Numbered from the stretch's first letter, positions 11,909 to 23,621 are shown. The stretch: DNA of 64,000 nt from Diphasiastrum complanatum (GCA_029204225.1 CM055106.1:36058361-36122360), one strand, 5' to 3'. Translations and numbers: made by a program. Notes: generated by a model from the letters alone, not told the origin.

Positions 11909-11914
<6 letters not shown>
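10582..11914 (-). mobile_element. LINE A: L1-type, ORF1-only derivative between two (AG)n arrays
   Basis: On the minus strand the order is (TC)20, about 140 bases of leader, ORF1 (11771-10812), about 230 bases of 3' sequence ending gcatggaaaagacgttaataaagc, then (TC)25. No endonuclease or reverse transcriptase is present. After the ORF1 stop a short reading with HVNGRRT resembles the NVNGLR start of an L1 endonuclease, so ORF2 appears to be deleted internally. The 3' end is shared with LINE B at 25942 (gatgtactt...gtcttata(c/t)gcctttt(c/t)ggcat...gttaataaagct). The layout is that of a HAL1-like non-autonomous L1 derivative. Confidence 0.75.
10812..11771 (-). pseudogene. LINE ORF1 protein (RNA-binding, coiled coil), one in-frame stop
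   Basis: The 320-codon frame is interrupted only by a TAG at 11090-11088; both halves (227 and 91 residues) are in the same frame. The domains follow L1 ORF1p order. A Pro/Thr/Ser-rich N-terminus of about 85 residues is followed by a coiled coil around residues 90-165 (LRLFEYLNNHREKL...IQQLENQVEQHH). Next come an RRM-like segment (ALNVRVRGIPN...EVAEKFLEGNL) and a C-terminal domain (DTLVIRFTSVSHRREVL...LIYRDSIIRFVDRKP). ORF1p binds and packages its own RNA as trimers. The start may be the internal Met at 11747 rather than 11771. Calling it a pseudogene rests on the single stop. Confidence 0.75.

Positions 11915-11954
<40 letters not shown>
11915..11954. repeat. (AG)20 microsatellite at the 5' end of LINE A
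   Basis: A pure AG run immediately upstream (minus-strand sense) of the LINE A leader, matching the dinucleotide and strand of the array at 10531. Confidence 0.95.
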
Positions 11955-11957
<3 letters not shown>

Positions 11958-13675
11958 TTCAGTCATTCATTCTACTAATGCATTGTGTTCATAACAGTCA
12001 AAAAATGTAGGACTATCATAATAGTACCAGGAAAGATAATTTAGGGGACTCAAACAGTACTTTGACTACATGTCGGTATGACATGCAAAACCAGGTTATG
12101 TAGAAAAACCCACAGCTATTGCAGTTGGGCCTGAGAGCTGCAAGCGCGCAGCTCTGAGGCACTCAACACCCTTTGATGAGGGTGGACTCTGTGCGTATTG
12201 AGGGTTGCCTATAGGCCATCCATAGTGGATGGCAAGCTGATGAATCCATAGCCTGGGCAAGCAGACCGAAGCATAAGTGTGTGGGTTGAGAATGCTAAAC
12301 AGGAAGCGGTCTAACTGTAATAGGAAATGGTACATTTATCAACTTTTTTGATGTAACCGATAGTAAAACCCAAGGTTGTGATAGGGACCATGACTAATAG
12401 CGTGTAGTAGCAGAAAGAACAGCAATACCATGCAACTGTTAGGCATGGTGTCCATTACATCCATAGGACCTTGGTCTCATCACAAGTAGGGACTTAACTA
12501 GGATATGACTCCAAATAGTAGGTAGATTTTTTATTGAAGTTGATTACAAGAAACATTTGTACAAGGTTGTGTGTAAAACAGTAAACAAGTGTCACTTATT
12601 TGGGTCCTATCGCAAGTTTTTAATGTTTTTGTGTGTTGCTCCTTTGGTGAGCTTTGTTGCCATGTCAATGCTCAATACCTGTAGAAGCGAGGCTTCTAGT
12701 GTGAAGATTGCCACATTCAGAGTGTCCATGATTGATTCTTGTGATAGATCACTAATGCTGTGTGATCTAACAAGCTGCTTGATGTAGGAATTTTAACGAG
12801 TTATGGGTCCATGCACCAATGGAGAGTGATAGGAAATTTAAGACCACAGAGTGGTGGCATTTTTGTGAAGATGTGTGGACGATCTTTGAGGCTGTTCTAG
12901 ACAGCTCTGTTTTGGGAGCATTGGAAGCTCGAAGGATTGTGGTCAAAAAGTTTGCATGTGGTGGCGCTGCAGGCTTCTGAAATAGCCATTGTTTTCAAAA
13001 GGCTTAAAAATAGGACTATTGTTTGATTGTTTAGCAGGTAGCAGCTGTGTATGATCAAAAGTTTTTGAGGAAATAATGATCTCAGCATGCAAAGGAGGTT
13101 GCATTGTGCAGCATGAAGCTTTAAAAATTTCTAGATCTTGATTTTAGTGGAGGATTCGCAAGTAGTAAGGAGCTTTGTTCTTGTGAGCGTATAAAGTGGA
13201 TAATCAGCTGAGAGCTATTGAAAACCAGCAGAGCAGCATTTCTTGAAACTTGGGTTTAGAAAATTCTGTTCCACGAGCAATAGCAGCTGGTGGTTTGAAG
13301 AATTGTTTAGAAAAGCTACTTTGTAGATTTCATGAACAAAGATGTGGATGATTCATAAGATCCTGGATCTGTCTTGTAGACAATTTGAAGTTTTGTTGTT
13401 CAAATGAAGTTTCTTATGTTTCACATCTCATTGGACACTCTGAAGTGATTTGAAGGACTCCTTATCTGTTTTTGATAATATGTAAAAATATTCTATGCAT
13501 GCGTGTAAGAGATAAAGACAATAATGTCTTATAGAGTATAAATGACATCTACAGTCACAGTCATGAGAAGAACTCTATGCTGTGAAAGGAACTTCCCGTT
13601 GGATCTGAAGAAAATTTAGAGTTCCTTGTATTGGTGAATTAATGCGGAATAAAGCGTGTTTTAGGTCTTGATTGG
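11955..13675. other. Spacer without recognised gene
   Basis: Short ORFs at 12096-12335 (minus) and 12557-12787 (plus) show no motif or conserved-looking pattern. Nothing further is supported. Confidence 0.4.
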
Positions 13676-13925
13676 GTTTTGATTTGTTTTTGGTCTAGAG
13701 TGCACCGCTTTCTCGACATTTGAAGTTTGATGCCTGTACGAGGCCCAATTTATTTGTTTATGGCAGTCTGGAAATTTTGTATATATGTAGAGGACAAGCA
13801 GATTTTGATTTTTTTTTTTGGGTTTAGAGTGCACCACTCTCTGGACATATGAAGTTTTATGGCTCTAGGAAGCCCAATTCATTGGGTTATGGTGGAGATT
13901 TTATAGATATGTCTGTGTAAATTTA
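13676..13925. repeat. Two-copy tandem duplication, unit about 129 bp
   Basis: The block with agagtgcacc at 13697 (ttttgatttg...ctcgacatttgaagttt...aggcccaattt) recurs with agagtgcacc at 13826 (ctggacatatgaagttt...aagcccaatt). The offset is 129 bases and the copies have diverged visibly. Confidence 0.7.
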
Positions 13926-14101
13926 TATTTTGCCTGGTTTTGATCCACTGCTACAACAATGTGAAATATCAAAGCATCTTCTGCTGTGGCCCCGAATCAA
14001 TTCGGCGAAGATTGTAAACAGATCCATAAAAACGTGCTGACTTTCTTGAAGGATCCAGATCAGATTGCACATATACGAAGAATCATCTTCAATTGAAGGC
14101 T

Positions 14102-14503
14102 TTATGGATTGTTCGCCATTTGTGCCTGACCACTTGTGCCTTTAACAAAAGGAGGATCTACATCATTGTGGTTGAAGGTTTCATAAGCCATTTTAGCTAG
14201 AAGAGCATTGCAGAGTTTTACCCTGAGAACAGACTCTTCATGGTCAAATGCTAAGATGTGATATTGGCATGATTCATACCCGAAACCTTTTGTGTAGAGA
14301 TTTTTTATTTGGGACATGGGATAAGCAATCAAAGCTTGGACATAAGTCTTTGGGTTCTTTAGAAACTTTGATTCATAGATGCAGCAGAACACATTCTGCT
14401 GCATCTTCGTTCCAAACACAAACACTGCCTGGAACACAATTTTTTTCTTATTAAAAGGAAAAACAATTGTTTTGCTGGAATATTTCTTGTTACTACGCTG
14501 CAC
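14102..14503 (-). CDS. Hypothetical 133-residue ORF, unrecognised
   Basis: An uninterrupted minus-strand frame from ATG to stop. The N-terminal third is basic (MQRSNKKYSSKTIVFPFNKK), and the C-terminal two thirds look compositionally protein-like (YHILAFDHEESVLRVKLCN...). I recognise no family. A 68-codon plus-strand ORF overlaps it. The surrounding 4 kb contains no other gene. It may be an orphan exon, a transposon remnant or chance. Confidence 0.25.
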   Translation of the reverse strand: MQRSNKKYSSKTIVFPFNKKKIVFQAVFVFGTKMQQNVFCCIYESKFLKNPKTYVQALIAYPMSQIKNLYTKGFGYESCQYHILAFDHEESVLRVKLCNALLAKMAYETFNHNDVDPPFVKGTSGQAQMANNP

Positions 14504-15980
14504 TGCTGTAAATTTGCCAAGTGTTCTGCGTTCTGGAATGCAAAGGAAAAACCATTAATTTGTTGGAAATTTTCTTTTTAGTACGCTCTAAGCTTTGCTG
14601 TGAATTTGCCAAGAACTCCAATCGGCTGCCAGTCATGAAGTGTAAAGGTGGTATGATTCTCCTCTACAATCATCCCCAAAATCAAAGTTTAGCACAGTTT
14701 GTAATAACTTGTTCACATAAGTAGCTGCAACAAGGAGGCATTCTTTTTGGCCTTATAAAAAACATTGTTGGAATCATCTATTCTCAACTAAGAATATGCC
14801 ACCAAATGTCACAAATTGAAAGATAGGCTATTATAGTCTTTCTTCTTGAAATTGACTATGTTTGCAATAATTGCAAGTCTTCTGTTTTTTATACAAATAC
14901 TCCAACAAGATGTATTCTAGTAGCGCCTCCATAACTTCATCAGGAGTCTCGGTTGTATTTTGGTAGATACTCATTAAGACCTCAAAAATTTCAGGTTTTA
15001 TTTTGGCAATCTTCCAACATAGTCTAAGGCAAGTTGATCCTTAAAGTAGGGCTCAATTTCTCTGAGTTCTGAGAAGTTGCTGCTTCATACTTCACCCAAA
15101 ATTATGCTTTAGATCATCTCGAAATGCGAAATTGAAGCTGTTGTTTTTTTAATATGTTGATATGCCAACTGCATCCGAACTTCACTTGAGAGTTTACTTG
15201 GTACAGTTGCTTTATGAAAACCATCATAAGAGCTACTCCAATAATGCAGATTTCAGTTTAATATTCTGAACAATTTCAGCAGGTCCGCATAGAAATCTGT
15301 TTCCGCTTTTATTGTATTTTACCTATCTTTTTTACAGTTCACCTAAAACAATCTCAACTAGAAGCAAAATTTAAGAAAAGCCAAAAATTACAAAATTATA
15401 AAAATATTGCGTTCCCGAAAACCCTCATTTTTAATTCCGGAACGTGTATTGCAGCTATGAGAGTTTTGATACCCTTTGAACACCATTTGAGTTCTGTCAT
15501 AGCAAATTGGCTTATCTGAAATAAACAGGAAATCAATTTCTGTTTGGTGCGGCGCGTCACTCAGTATATGGAAGCTCAATGGCAGCTGTTCAAACTCAGG
15601 ATCGTTAAAAAGGGGCGAATAGGAACTAGATAAAGATTCAGCAGTAAGTGATTTGCTATTTTTGAGAGGATTGTGGTTAGTGCAGGCAATGAAAGCCCTA
15701 CCTGATGGTCTCTTGCCCTACTGAGTGACCAAATGCCTGCGAATAATCTAACTAGTCATTTTATGACATAATGCTGGAACAATATAATTACATAGTGCTT
15801 TGGTAGCTCAATGTGAGAGATTAATCTCCTAGATCTGCCTGCTTGTCTAATTTCATCTATCTTTTGCATTGGAAGAGCATATGATTAAATATTGCTGCTA
15901 AGCTTGTGAGTATGCAAGCTCTGTGTTCTCTAGATTGACAAGAAATATTGAAAGGAAGCCTGTTAAGTATTTCGTATTAT
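14504..15980. other. Spacer without recognised gene
   Basis: AT-rich sequence with scattered T runs and no supported coding or RNA feature, ending at a foldback element. Confidence 0.4.
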
Positions 15981-16104
15981 GGAAGGAGCCGGGCACAGGC
16001 CATTTTGCCCGGTAAGGATTTTCAAAAAAATTTGGGCAAGGCCCGGAGCCCAAATTTTTTTGGAAATCCTTACCGGGCAGAATGGCCTGTGCCCAGCTCA
16101 TTCC
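15981..16104. mobile_element. Foldback/MITE-like element with 57-bp arms
   Basis: Left arm 15981-16037 and right arm 16048-16104 are inverted copies matching at 53 of 57 positions, separated by a 10-base loop (aaggcccgga). The arms contain ggcacaggccatt and gcccggtaagga. No internal coding capacity exists. The flanks (tcgtattat left, ttgcgtaatg right) only loosely resemble a target duplication. As RNA it would form a long hairpin, so a small-RNA precursor is the alternative reading. Confidence 0.8.
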
Positions 16105-16945
16105 ATTGCGTAATGGAGTCTTTGACTTTTCCACATGCCATTTACAAAGCATAATCAGCAGTGTGGGTTTTTTTGGACCAATGAAAAACTGCCACGTGGC
16201 AGTCTGACGCGCACAGTCTGACGCGGACTTACGTGCAGTCTGACGCGCGTTTGGAATGTGCTTCAGAATTTTAAAATTTAAAAAAAAAAATCCATTGACA
16301 TTTTATGCTTTTTAAAAAGCCCAAAAATTGGGTGTAATCAGCACAAAGAATCCATTACGTGTGTGTTATGTATAGCACTTGGCTGGTTGTTTCTTTAAAG
16401 ACAGACAATAGTAGATTTCCCCTCTTTGAGTAGCTCCTTGTGAGTAGTCTAACATATATGAAAATGTGCATATTAGATTTTATTTGATGAATGGCTTTCC
16501 TTTGATGAGGCCATGAAGAACTTTAAGAGCTATTTCCACAGCACACCAGAGTTGGCCTGGCAAGTGGGCGAAACTTTGTAGAATTAGAGCTTCATAATTG
16601 ATGTATTGCAGAATTCAGGATGCTGTTCTTTTGATTTAAAATGAATCAGAATGCCCATAGTATAGAATCACAAATCCATTCTTGACGATGTTTTGAAACG
16701 TTTGTCCTTCAGCACATATGTACACTACCAATTTTAGACTCCCAACTCAACCAAATTTGAACTTCGTGTATCCGTGAACAACTCTTATCCAACTCAACCA
16801 ACTCATTCATGCTTATAGAAGTGATCTCTTTGGGTTTCTATATATCACCTTCATTAGCAACCAAACATGAAGACATCACAAAAGCATCATCATTTGAGTT
16901 TTGATCACCAACACCATCCTCATCAAATGTCTTTCCTTATCACCT
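16105..16945. other. Spacer without recognised gene
   Basis: A short GC-rich triple repeat of cagtctgacgcg lies at about 16202-16249; otherwise AT-rich sequence with nothing supported. Confidence 0.4.
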
Positions 16946-17764
16946 TCATCTCTCTTTTTCTTGAAGCACTTACTAGCAAAATGTCCTTTTGACTCAACAA
17001 TAGAAACATTTTAGCTTAGATCTATCTTTCTTCTTGCCAACAAAAGTAAAAGCCTCCCCTTGATCTTTCCCTTTAGACCAATTGCCTTTGCCTATGCTCT
17101 TGAACTTTTCTTTTGAGAACATAGCAGCCTCCTCTCCAACTTGAGGAATGTAAGTAGATCCTCCTCTTGATAGAAGCCTAAACTCCTCATTCACAAAAAT
17201 CTCTTGCAAATCCACCATACTTGGCAAAGTCTTTTGAATAACAAAACTTTGAACAAGATTAGCATGATCATCCAACAAGCCATTAAGAACAACTTGGACA
17301 AGTTCCACTTCCTTAATGCTTTCATCAATACATGCTAACTCATCATTGATTGCTTTAACCTTCAAAACAAAAGCATGAGCACTTTCATCCTTCTTTTTCA
17401 AACATTAAAAGATTTGCCTCCTAAGGGTTAGTACCCTTGATGTAGACTTGGAATCATAAAGCTTTTTCAAAGCCTCCCAAGCCTCACTTGATGAAGTACA
17501 CTTACCAACTTTCTTGAGAAGTTCATTTGTAATATTCATCTTGATCACACGAAGAGCTTTCTTTGCTCTCCTATCATACCTCAATTTTTCTTGAGGTGCC
17601 AAAGGTCTTTCCTCCACACCTACAACAATATCCATCAACTCATTCATCTCAAGGAGAGACTCCATTCTCACCTTCCAAGTAGAATAGTCGCTTGAGGTAA
17701 GCTTATCATTGCTTTCCAGCATGAAGCCTCCATTTGTAACCATGTTGCAATGACTTGATCTCAT
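16946..17764 (-). pseudogene. Ty1/copia gag remnant (UBN2-type) with broken zinc knuckle
   Basis: The minus-strand frame 17764-17405 encodes the gag N-terminus (SSDYSTWKVRMESLLEMNELMDIV), stops, then continues from 17401 (MKKKDESAHAFVLKVKAINDEL...) to 16994. The CCHC knuckle begins KCFYC, and a frameshift then moves GHFASKCFKKK into another frame near 17000-16960. Gag packages element RNA into virus-like particles. It closely parallels the gag of the 55.8-kb copia (STWKVRMES..., SAHTFVLRVKELNKEL), so it is the same broad lineage. It reads away from the copia pol at 18568, so the two are not one collinear element. Confidence 0.85.
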
Positions 17765-18309
17765 CTTTCAACCTATTTCAATGCACAAAGCACTCTCTTG
17801 AATGTCAACAAATGAACTCAAGAAGAAATCACAAAGATATGGAGCCTCTCAAATCTCTTTCTTGCACCAAACCTAACAAATCCAACACATAGAATGAAAG
17901 ATACTTGATCAACCTACAATCTTATGAACTTTTGTACTTTCTATGATTGAAATACACTCTTGAAAAGTCCAGAAACTTCAAACACGAGAGATCTAATAAA
18001 AAATAGAGTTTCTACAAAGATACAAAAAATTGAATCATTGCACTTGCTATATGCAAATGCTACAAACTTGATATAGATTGTAATAAACCCTATCTAATGC
18101 AATTAAAGTCGTCACATTCCACCAAGTAAGATGTGAAATCGGCCTACTTCAAGTATTTTGTCCTATATTAAGTTTTGATTTACAAAAGACCAATTTTACA
18201 CATGAAAAATGCTTGATTTTGAATAGAAATCAATTTAGCATGCTCTAGAATTGGTGACTCCACCAAAACCTTTGATAATGTGGCTGCTCCTTTAATAACC
18301 TACACCAAA

Positions 18310-18560
18310 GCTTTGATACGATGTGAAGATAATCAGATCACTAAGATCCAATTTGTTCCTTTGATCTTTGGTTACAAGGATAGCACATCTAACATCATCA
18401 ACAATGTAGAAGCCTAGCATCTACCAAACATAGAAGCTATAAACTCTGTAAGAACTTGGAAAAATAGCATAAGAATGATAAGTTGTTGTTGATGCCCATA
18501 CAATGGATGTACCACACCACCTTTCACACGTGTAGATCCAATACACCACTTAAAATAGCA
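18310..18560 (-). mobile_element. Copia primer-binding site and adjoining LTR edge (minus element)
   Basis: The plus-strand gctttgatacga at 18310-18321 is, on minus, a degraded form of the TGGTATCAGAGC site complementary to initiator tRNA-Met. Immediately right, TGTGAAGATAATC would be the inner end of the LTR in minus orientation. Spacing of about 550 bases to the gag start at 17764 fits a copia leader. The outer LTR boundary cannot be located. Confidence 0.5.
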
Positions 18561-18567
18561 TTCTACG

Positions 18568-20857
18568 CACAAGAATTCAAGATATCAACAAGACAATGCA
18601 AAAATGAACCTTGGTGGATTGATAGTGGAGCAAGCTCACACATGACCTCTCACAAAGAGTATTTTTCATCTTTGATGTATGAAGGTGACAAGAGGGTGAT
18701 ATACAATGATGGTGAGTATGCAATCAAAGGGATTGGCACAATTGCTAGTGTTAGAACAAGGTCTTAAGGTGGAGTTTGATGGTAACGCATGCTTGATCAA
18801 AAGGAAGGATACTGTGATTGCAAAAGGCAAGAGGCAAGACTTGATGCTTGTGTTGCTGCTAACCAAGTTGGATTATGGCAAAGGAGCAATTGTCAATGCA
18901 AGAGGTATGGCACAAGAGGATGGGTCACCTCACCTTCAAGTCATTGGAGGTAACAACAAGGAAGGAAGTTGTGTATGGTCTTCCAACATCCTTAATGAAG
19001 TGTATGATGCCTTTGTCAAGTCCAAGATTTCAAGGGAGGTCCAATTCTCTACCAAGATCAAGTGCTTGAGGAGGGACAATGGTGGTGAGTATATTTCTAC
19101 CAAGTTCAAGGCATTCTGTGATGAGCATGGGATCAAGAGGGAGTACACAAGCCCAAGGACACCACGACAAAATGGAGTGGCCGAGAGGAAGAATAGAACC
19201 TTATGTGAAGGTGCTAAAGCCATGAGGTAGGTGCAAATCTTCCTAAACCTTTTTGGGATCAGACTTTGTTGTGTGCTAATTTTCTATGCAATAGTTGGCC
19301 GAGTGCAATATTGGATAGAAAACCCATGTTGAGATGTTGTTTGGTAGAAGGCCGAGTGTCAAGTTCTTCAAAACTTTTGGGTGCATTTGTTATATCAACA
19401 TCACTCTTGATAATAGGACAAAAGAGGATCCATCTTCAAGAAAAGGTATATTTGTTAGATATACTAAGGTGAGCAAAGCTTACAAGGTTTCTATTCCTTT
19501 AACTAAGAAAGTGGTCATAGGAAGAGATGTCATTTTTTATGAAGGAAGCATTCCAAGGGTTTCTTCAAGTGGTGATTGGATCTAACATTCTTGATGTTGA
19601 TGACAATGTTGATGATGCTTTGGATGTTGATGGTGAAGAGCCTTATTCAAGTCAAAAGCCAAGGGGGACATTAAGGAAAAGGCAAAAACCTTCAAGGCTC
19701 ACATATGATGAGAAGGGTAATCAAGTTGAAGGTACTAACTTTGCTTTCCTAGCCTTTTTTGATGAACCTACATGTGTAGATGAGGCAAGGCAAAAGGAGG
19801 AGTGGATCCAAGCAATGGATCTTGAGTACCAAGCTCTTATGAAGAACAACACATGGAGGTGGTGGAACTTCCTAAGGACAAGAAAGCTATTGGATACAAG
19901 TGGATCTTCAAGGTGAGGACAAACCAAGATGGATCAATTAACAAACACAAGTCAAGGTTGGTGGATAAAGTATATGCACAAGAACATGGTTTTGACTATG
20001 ATGAGACCTTTGCACCCGTGGCAAAGATGGTAAGCATTCGGGTCTTCATCTCTGTTGCAACTTTTTTTGATTGGGATCTCTGGCAAATGGACATCACTAA
20101 TGCATTATTGAATGATAATCTTGAGGAGGAAGTGTACATGGAGCAACCCGAGGGCTACATCTCACATGGCAAGCCTAAGCATACTTGTTTTCTACAAAAG
20201 AGTTTGTATGGTCTTAAGCAAGCACCAAGGAGTTGATATGCTAAGCTTAACACATTTCTACTCTCTCAAAACTTTATGATGAGTGAGTATGATCATTCAC
20301 TTTACTATAGATTTGTTGGAAATCATGTTATTATTCTACTAATCTATGTGGATGATATCATTTTGAATGGAGGCAACAATCAAGATATTGATGATATCGA
20401 GATTGCACTCAAGGAGGAGCTTGAGATGCATGATCTTGGTCTTTTACATTATATCTTGGGAATGGAAGTATTTAGATCTTCTCAATCTACTTTCATTTGT
20501 CAAGAGAAGTATGCTAATTCTATTCTAAAAAGATTTCATATGGTAGATGCTAACTCTTGTAATACACCTATGGAGTCAAATGTAAAGCTCACTATAAGAG
20601 GTAATGAAAGAACCTTTGAGGACATTACTCTCTATAGGAAGATATTTGGTTCACTCATATATCTAACCATCACAAGACCTGATCTTAGCTATTGTGTTGG
20701 CAGATTAAGCCAATTTATGCAAAATCCTAGTGTGGAGCATTGGAAGCTAGGTAAGAGAGGACTAAGGTACATCTTGGGATCTTGCTCTTCATTTGCAACA
20801 AGGAATAAAATAGTGTTGGTGTACTTAATGTATGGGGCAATAAGTCGAAAAAATTGA
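18568..20857 (+). pseudogene. Ty1/copia pol remnant: protease, integrase, RT, multiple frameshifts
   Basis: The protease region shows PWWIDSGASSHMTS (18612-18653). GAG-pre-integrase remains as VWHKRMGHL near 18898. The integrase C-terminal part has RRDNGGEYISTKFKAFCDEHGIKREY and NGVAERKNRTL. The RT starts near 19860 (GYKWIFKVRTNQDGSINKHKSRL), with FAPVAKM and the catalytic YVDDI at 20345-20359. Frames change at least at about 18760, 19230, 19560 and 19900, and a stop (TGA) follows QAPRS at 20234. The frame ends at 20857 just where RNase H should begin. It is clearly non-functional. Confidence 0.9.
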
Positions 20858-21969
20858 AGAAGAGATGGAATTTTCCCTTTTGAAAAGTATGAGAGATGGA
20901 ATTCCTCTTCTTGAAAGGTATCAAAAAGTGTCCAAGAACAAGTGACATTTATTCAAGAAGATCAACATTTATTCAAGATCATACTAGCAAATATGGAAAG
21001 AAAGAAATGAATTGGGTATTGGAAGGATCAGGGAAGCCAACATCTCTTTGTAGCATTGCTTGCTAGGTCTTGTAATTATGCAATAAGGGTTGCGTGATTT
21101 GATAAAGTAATCTGGAAGAAGGCTTTGTAAATCTTGATATTAGTTTCAATTTATATACTATGATAAGTTGTAAATCTCTCTGGTGTTGCAAACCAAGTTT
21201 GTAGTGCAAGAGTTTTATGTATAGACTAGATTGAGGTTCATTGTAAACATTGGAGTAGGTTTTCAACTATGCTTGGTGCTTTGCAGATAATTAACAAATG
21301 CTTTGCAAGGAATAAAAAGGGAATGTCAAAATTAAATTGTGCCTACAAATGATTACGTTAAGGAACTACTTTTTTTTAGACCTGTAATTCTAATTTAGCC
21401 AGAGAAAATTTTGGGTTTGAAAACCTTATTGAAATCTACTTTGAAAATTGAAATTGAGTAGTCTTCCACAACTAGCTGGTTTCTAAAATTTTCGTGTTTC
21501 TTATCAACAAAAGTAAGATTTTCATAAAGCTTCAAGCTTCAAAAGGATGCATCTGTAAAGATTTGCACTTTGTGAACATTTATTTATTTTTCTGTACAAG
21601 CAAGTTCAAGCAAACAACATGATTCACTTGGATACATAAAAGACCTTGCAGCTCTATGTAGTCTTAGTTTCAGATCTACTTCGCCTCCTGTCTAAATTTT
21701 GCATAATGCAAATGTTGCAATAATCTTTCAGTCCAAAATACTAAAATGCATGCATTATATGTAGCCCTTTGTAAGCATCTAAGGCATGTCTTCTTTTTTG
21801 TCAAGTTATGGATACTCACAAACGAGGTTCACATACGTAAGGCTGTTTTGCTACTAAAAGTTTTCTTGCATCTTGTTGAAATTATTCATCACGAGACAAG
21901 CACTAGTTTTAACACATGCAAGGTGGCCTCAATAGTAGTTTTGCAACAAGATGATACTTAGGGTGACAA
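20858..21969. other. Spacer after the copia pol remnant
   Basis: No RNase H or LTR could be recognised after the RT break. AT-rich sequence with nothing supported. Confidence 0.4.
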
Positions 21970-22385
21970 ATTTCTCACATATGAGATATCATCAGACCCA
22001 TATCCATGCTCATTCAAAAGAAGAGTTTTAGAACTCAATTTGATCACTATGAATTTTTTGTACCTCTGTGTGGATTGACTAATGCCCCTACCACTTTCCA
22101 ATAGATAATGAATGATTTATCTCATCAATATTTGAAAAAATTCATGTGGTATTTCTAGACGATATTTTCATCTATGGTAAAGTACTAAGGACGATTTTGT
22201 TCATCTCTATATTGTTCTTAGCATTTTAGGCAAGAGAAGCTCTATGCAAAATAATCCAAATGGGAAATTAGGAAATGTGAACTCCTTAATTTAGGTTTTT
22301 AGATTACCTCTGAGGAAATGAAGATTGACTATGCAAAGATAAGCATAGTTGTAAAATGGTCAATTCTCAAAATAGTGTGCCATTG
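21970..22385 (+). pseudogene. Ty3/gypsy reverse transcriptase fragment
   Basis: The frame reads FRTQFDHYEFFVPLCGLTNAPTTFQ, then a stop, IMNDLSHQYLKKF and a degraded D-D-type segment (TIFSS, where FLDDILIYS is expected), then KLYAK..SKWE..KCE. This matches the palm and thumb of gypsy RT. Stops and a frameshift break it, and neither RNase H nor integrase follows. It is an isolated scrap with no LTR. Confidence 0.75.
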
Positions 22386-23055
22386 CTCTATTTGGTAGAA
22401 AGAGTGTAGTATATGGTCATATCAATTGGACATTTGATTTCATACCCAATGATTATCTATTATGTCATGATAGAAAATTGATATATTATGTCAATATATC
22501 AATATATATATATATATATATATATATATCAATCAATCAACCTTTTGATACCCATCCTCCAAATGCTAATTTCAACTTTTGTTACAAAAGAGATTTGTAC
22601 AAGAGATACTGAAGAGTGTTAAGTAGCGCAAGGATTAAGACTTTTCAAAATAAAGTCTCCAAGCAAGAAAAACACAAGATTAAACAAGTCTCCAAACAAG
22701 AAAAAGACAAGATTAGACAAAATTCGCATTGGTCTCCATTTAAAAATTGTTTATAGACTTTGCTCTTGAAGAATATTATGAGTTTGAAAAGCCACTTTAT
22801 TTTTTCTCTTGGCATATTAGTTTTTCAAGAGTCCATAGAAAAATTTCTCAAAGCTTATTGTGCCTCAAATAGAGGTAGTAAAGACTTTCGAAGAAGATTA
22901 CACCCATAACAATCGATAAAGTGTGGCTTATAAGAAACTTTCAGTTGTAAAAAGAGATGTCTCGTGCCATCCTTCACAATCGGTTCGACAACGGTTTAGT
23001 CATGGGTCGCCCTAACATATTAACTATAAGTATGTCCGTTTTGCTAAGTGCAAAG
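22386..23055. other. Spacer with a (TA)n run
   Basis: A TA microsatellite occupies about 22502-22529 and is followed by aatcaatcaa. Two near-identical phrases (caagcaagaaaaacacaagattaaacaa and caaacaagaaaaagacaagattagacaa) stand 35 bases apart at about 22660-22720. No gene is seen. Confidence 0.5.
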
Positions 23056-23151
23056 GTTAGTGAGTAGACTACTCCCCAATACATAGGGGTGGGGCCACCA
23101 AGGGTTAGTGAGTAGACTGCTCCCCAATACATAGGGGTGGGGCCACCTCCT
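23056..23151. repeat. Two-copy 48-bp tandem repeat
   Basis: GTTAGTGAGTAGACT...CATAGGGGTGGGGCCACC at 23056 repeats at 23104 with one base changed in the readable core (actact/actgct). Such near-identity implies a recent duplication. The minus-strand ORF across it is a repeat artefact. Confidence 0.9.
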
Positions 23152-23621
23152 TTATATCTTTGGTGATAGTTGATACCTTGCATCATGCCTATACATGTGT
23201 CAAATGTTAGGCATTATAGTCCATAGCATTATAGTGGAGTTTGCTAAGGGACACATGTGATTGGATTCCAAGTATGTGCAAGAATCCAATAATATAAAAC
23301 AAGGTGATATGAAGATCAAGAGCAAAACATTGTCCAAACTTGAATAATATACAAATATGCATTCAAAAATCAAGCTAACATTAAAAAGAATATTCATCTT
23401 TGAGAATCTAGACAATCATCACAATAGCTTACCATATCCTATATGTGATATGTGATGCAAAGCTTTTTAAAACAAAAGCAAAACAAGAAAAATACCCACA
23501 TATGAACACTTACAGTAATAGTACTAATGTCCATCAGAGTGGGGCTTAAACCCATACCATTGTGTAGTGACTTGCAAGGAGCTTAGGTATGTGAATGCCT
23601 TGGTCGTAACAGCCATAATAG

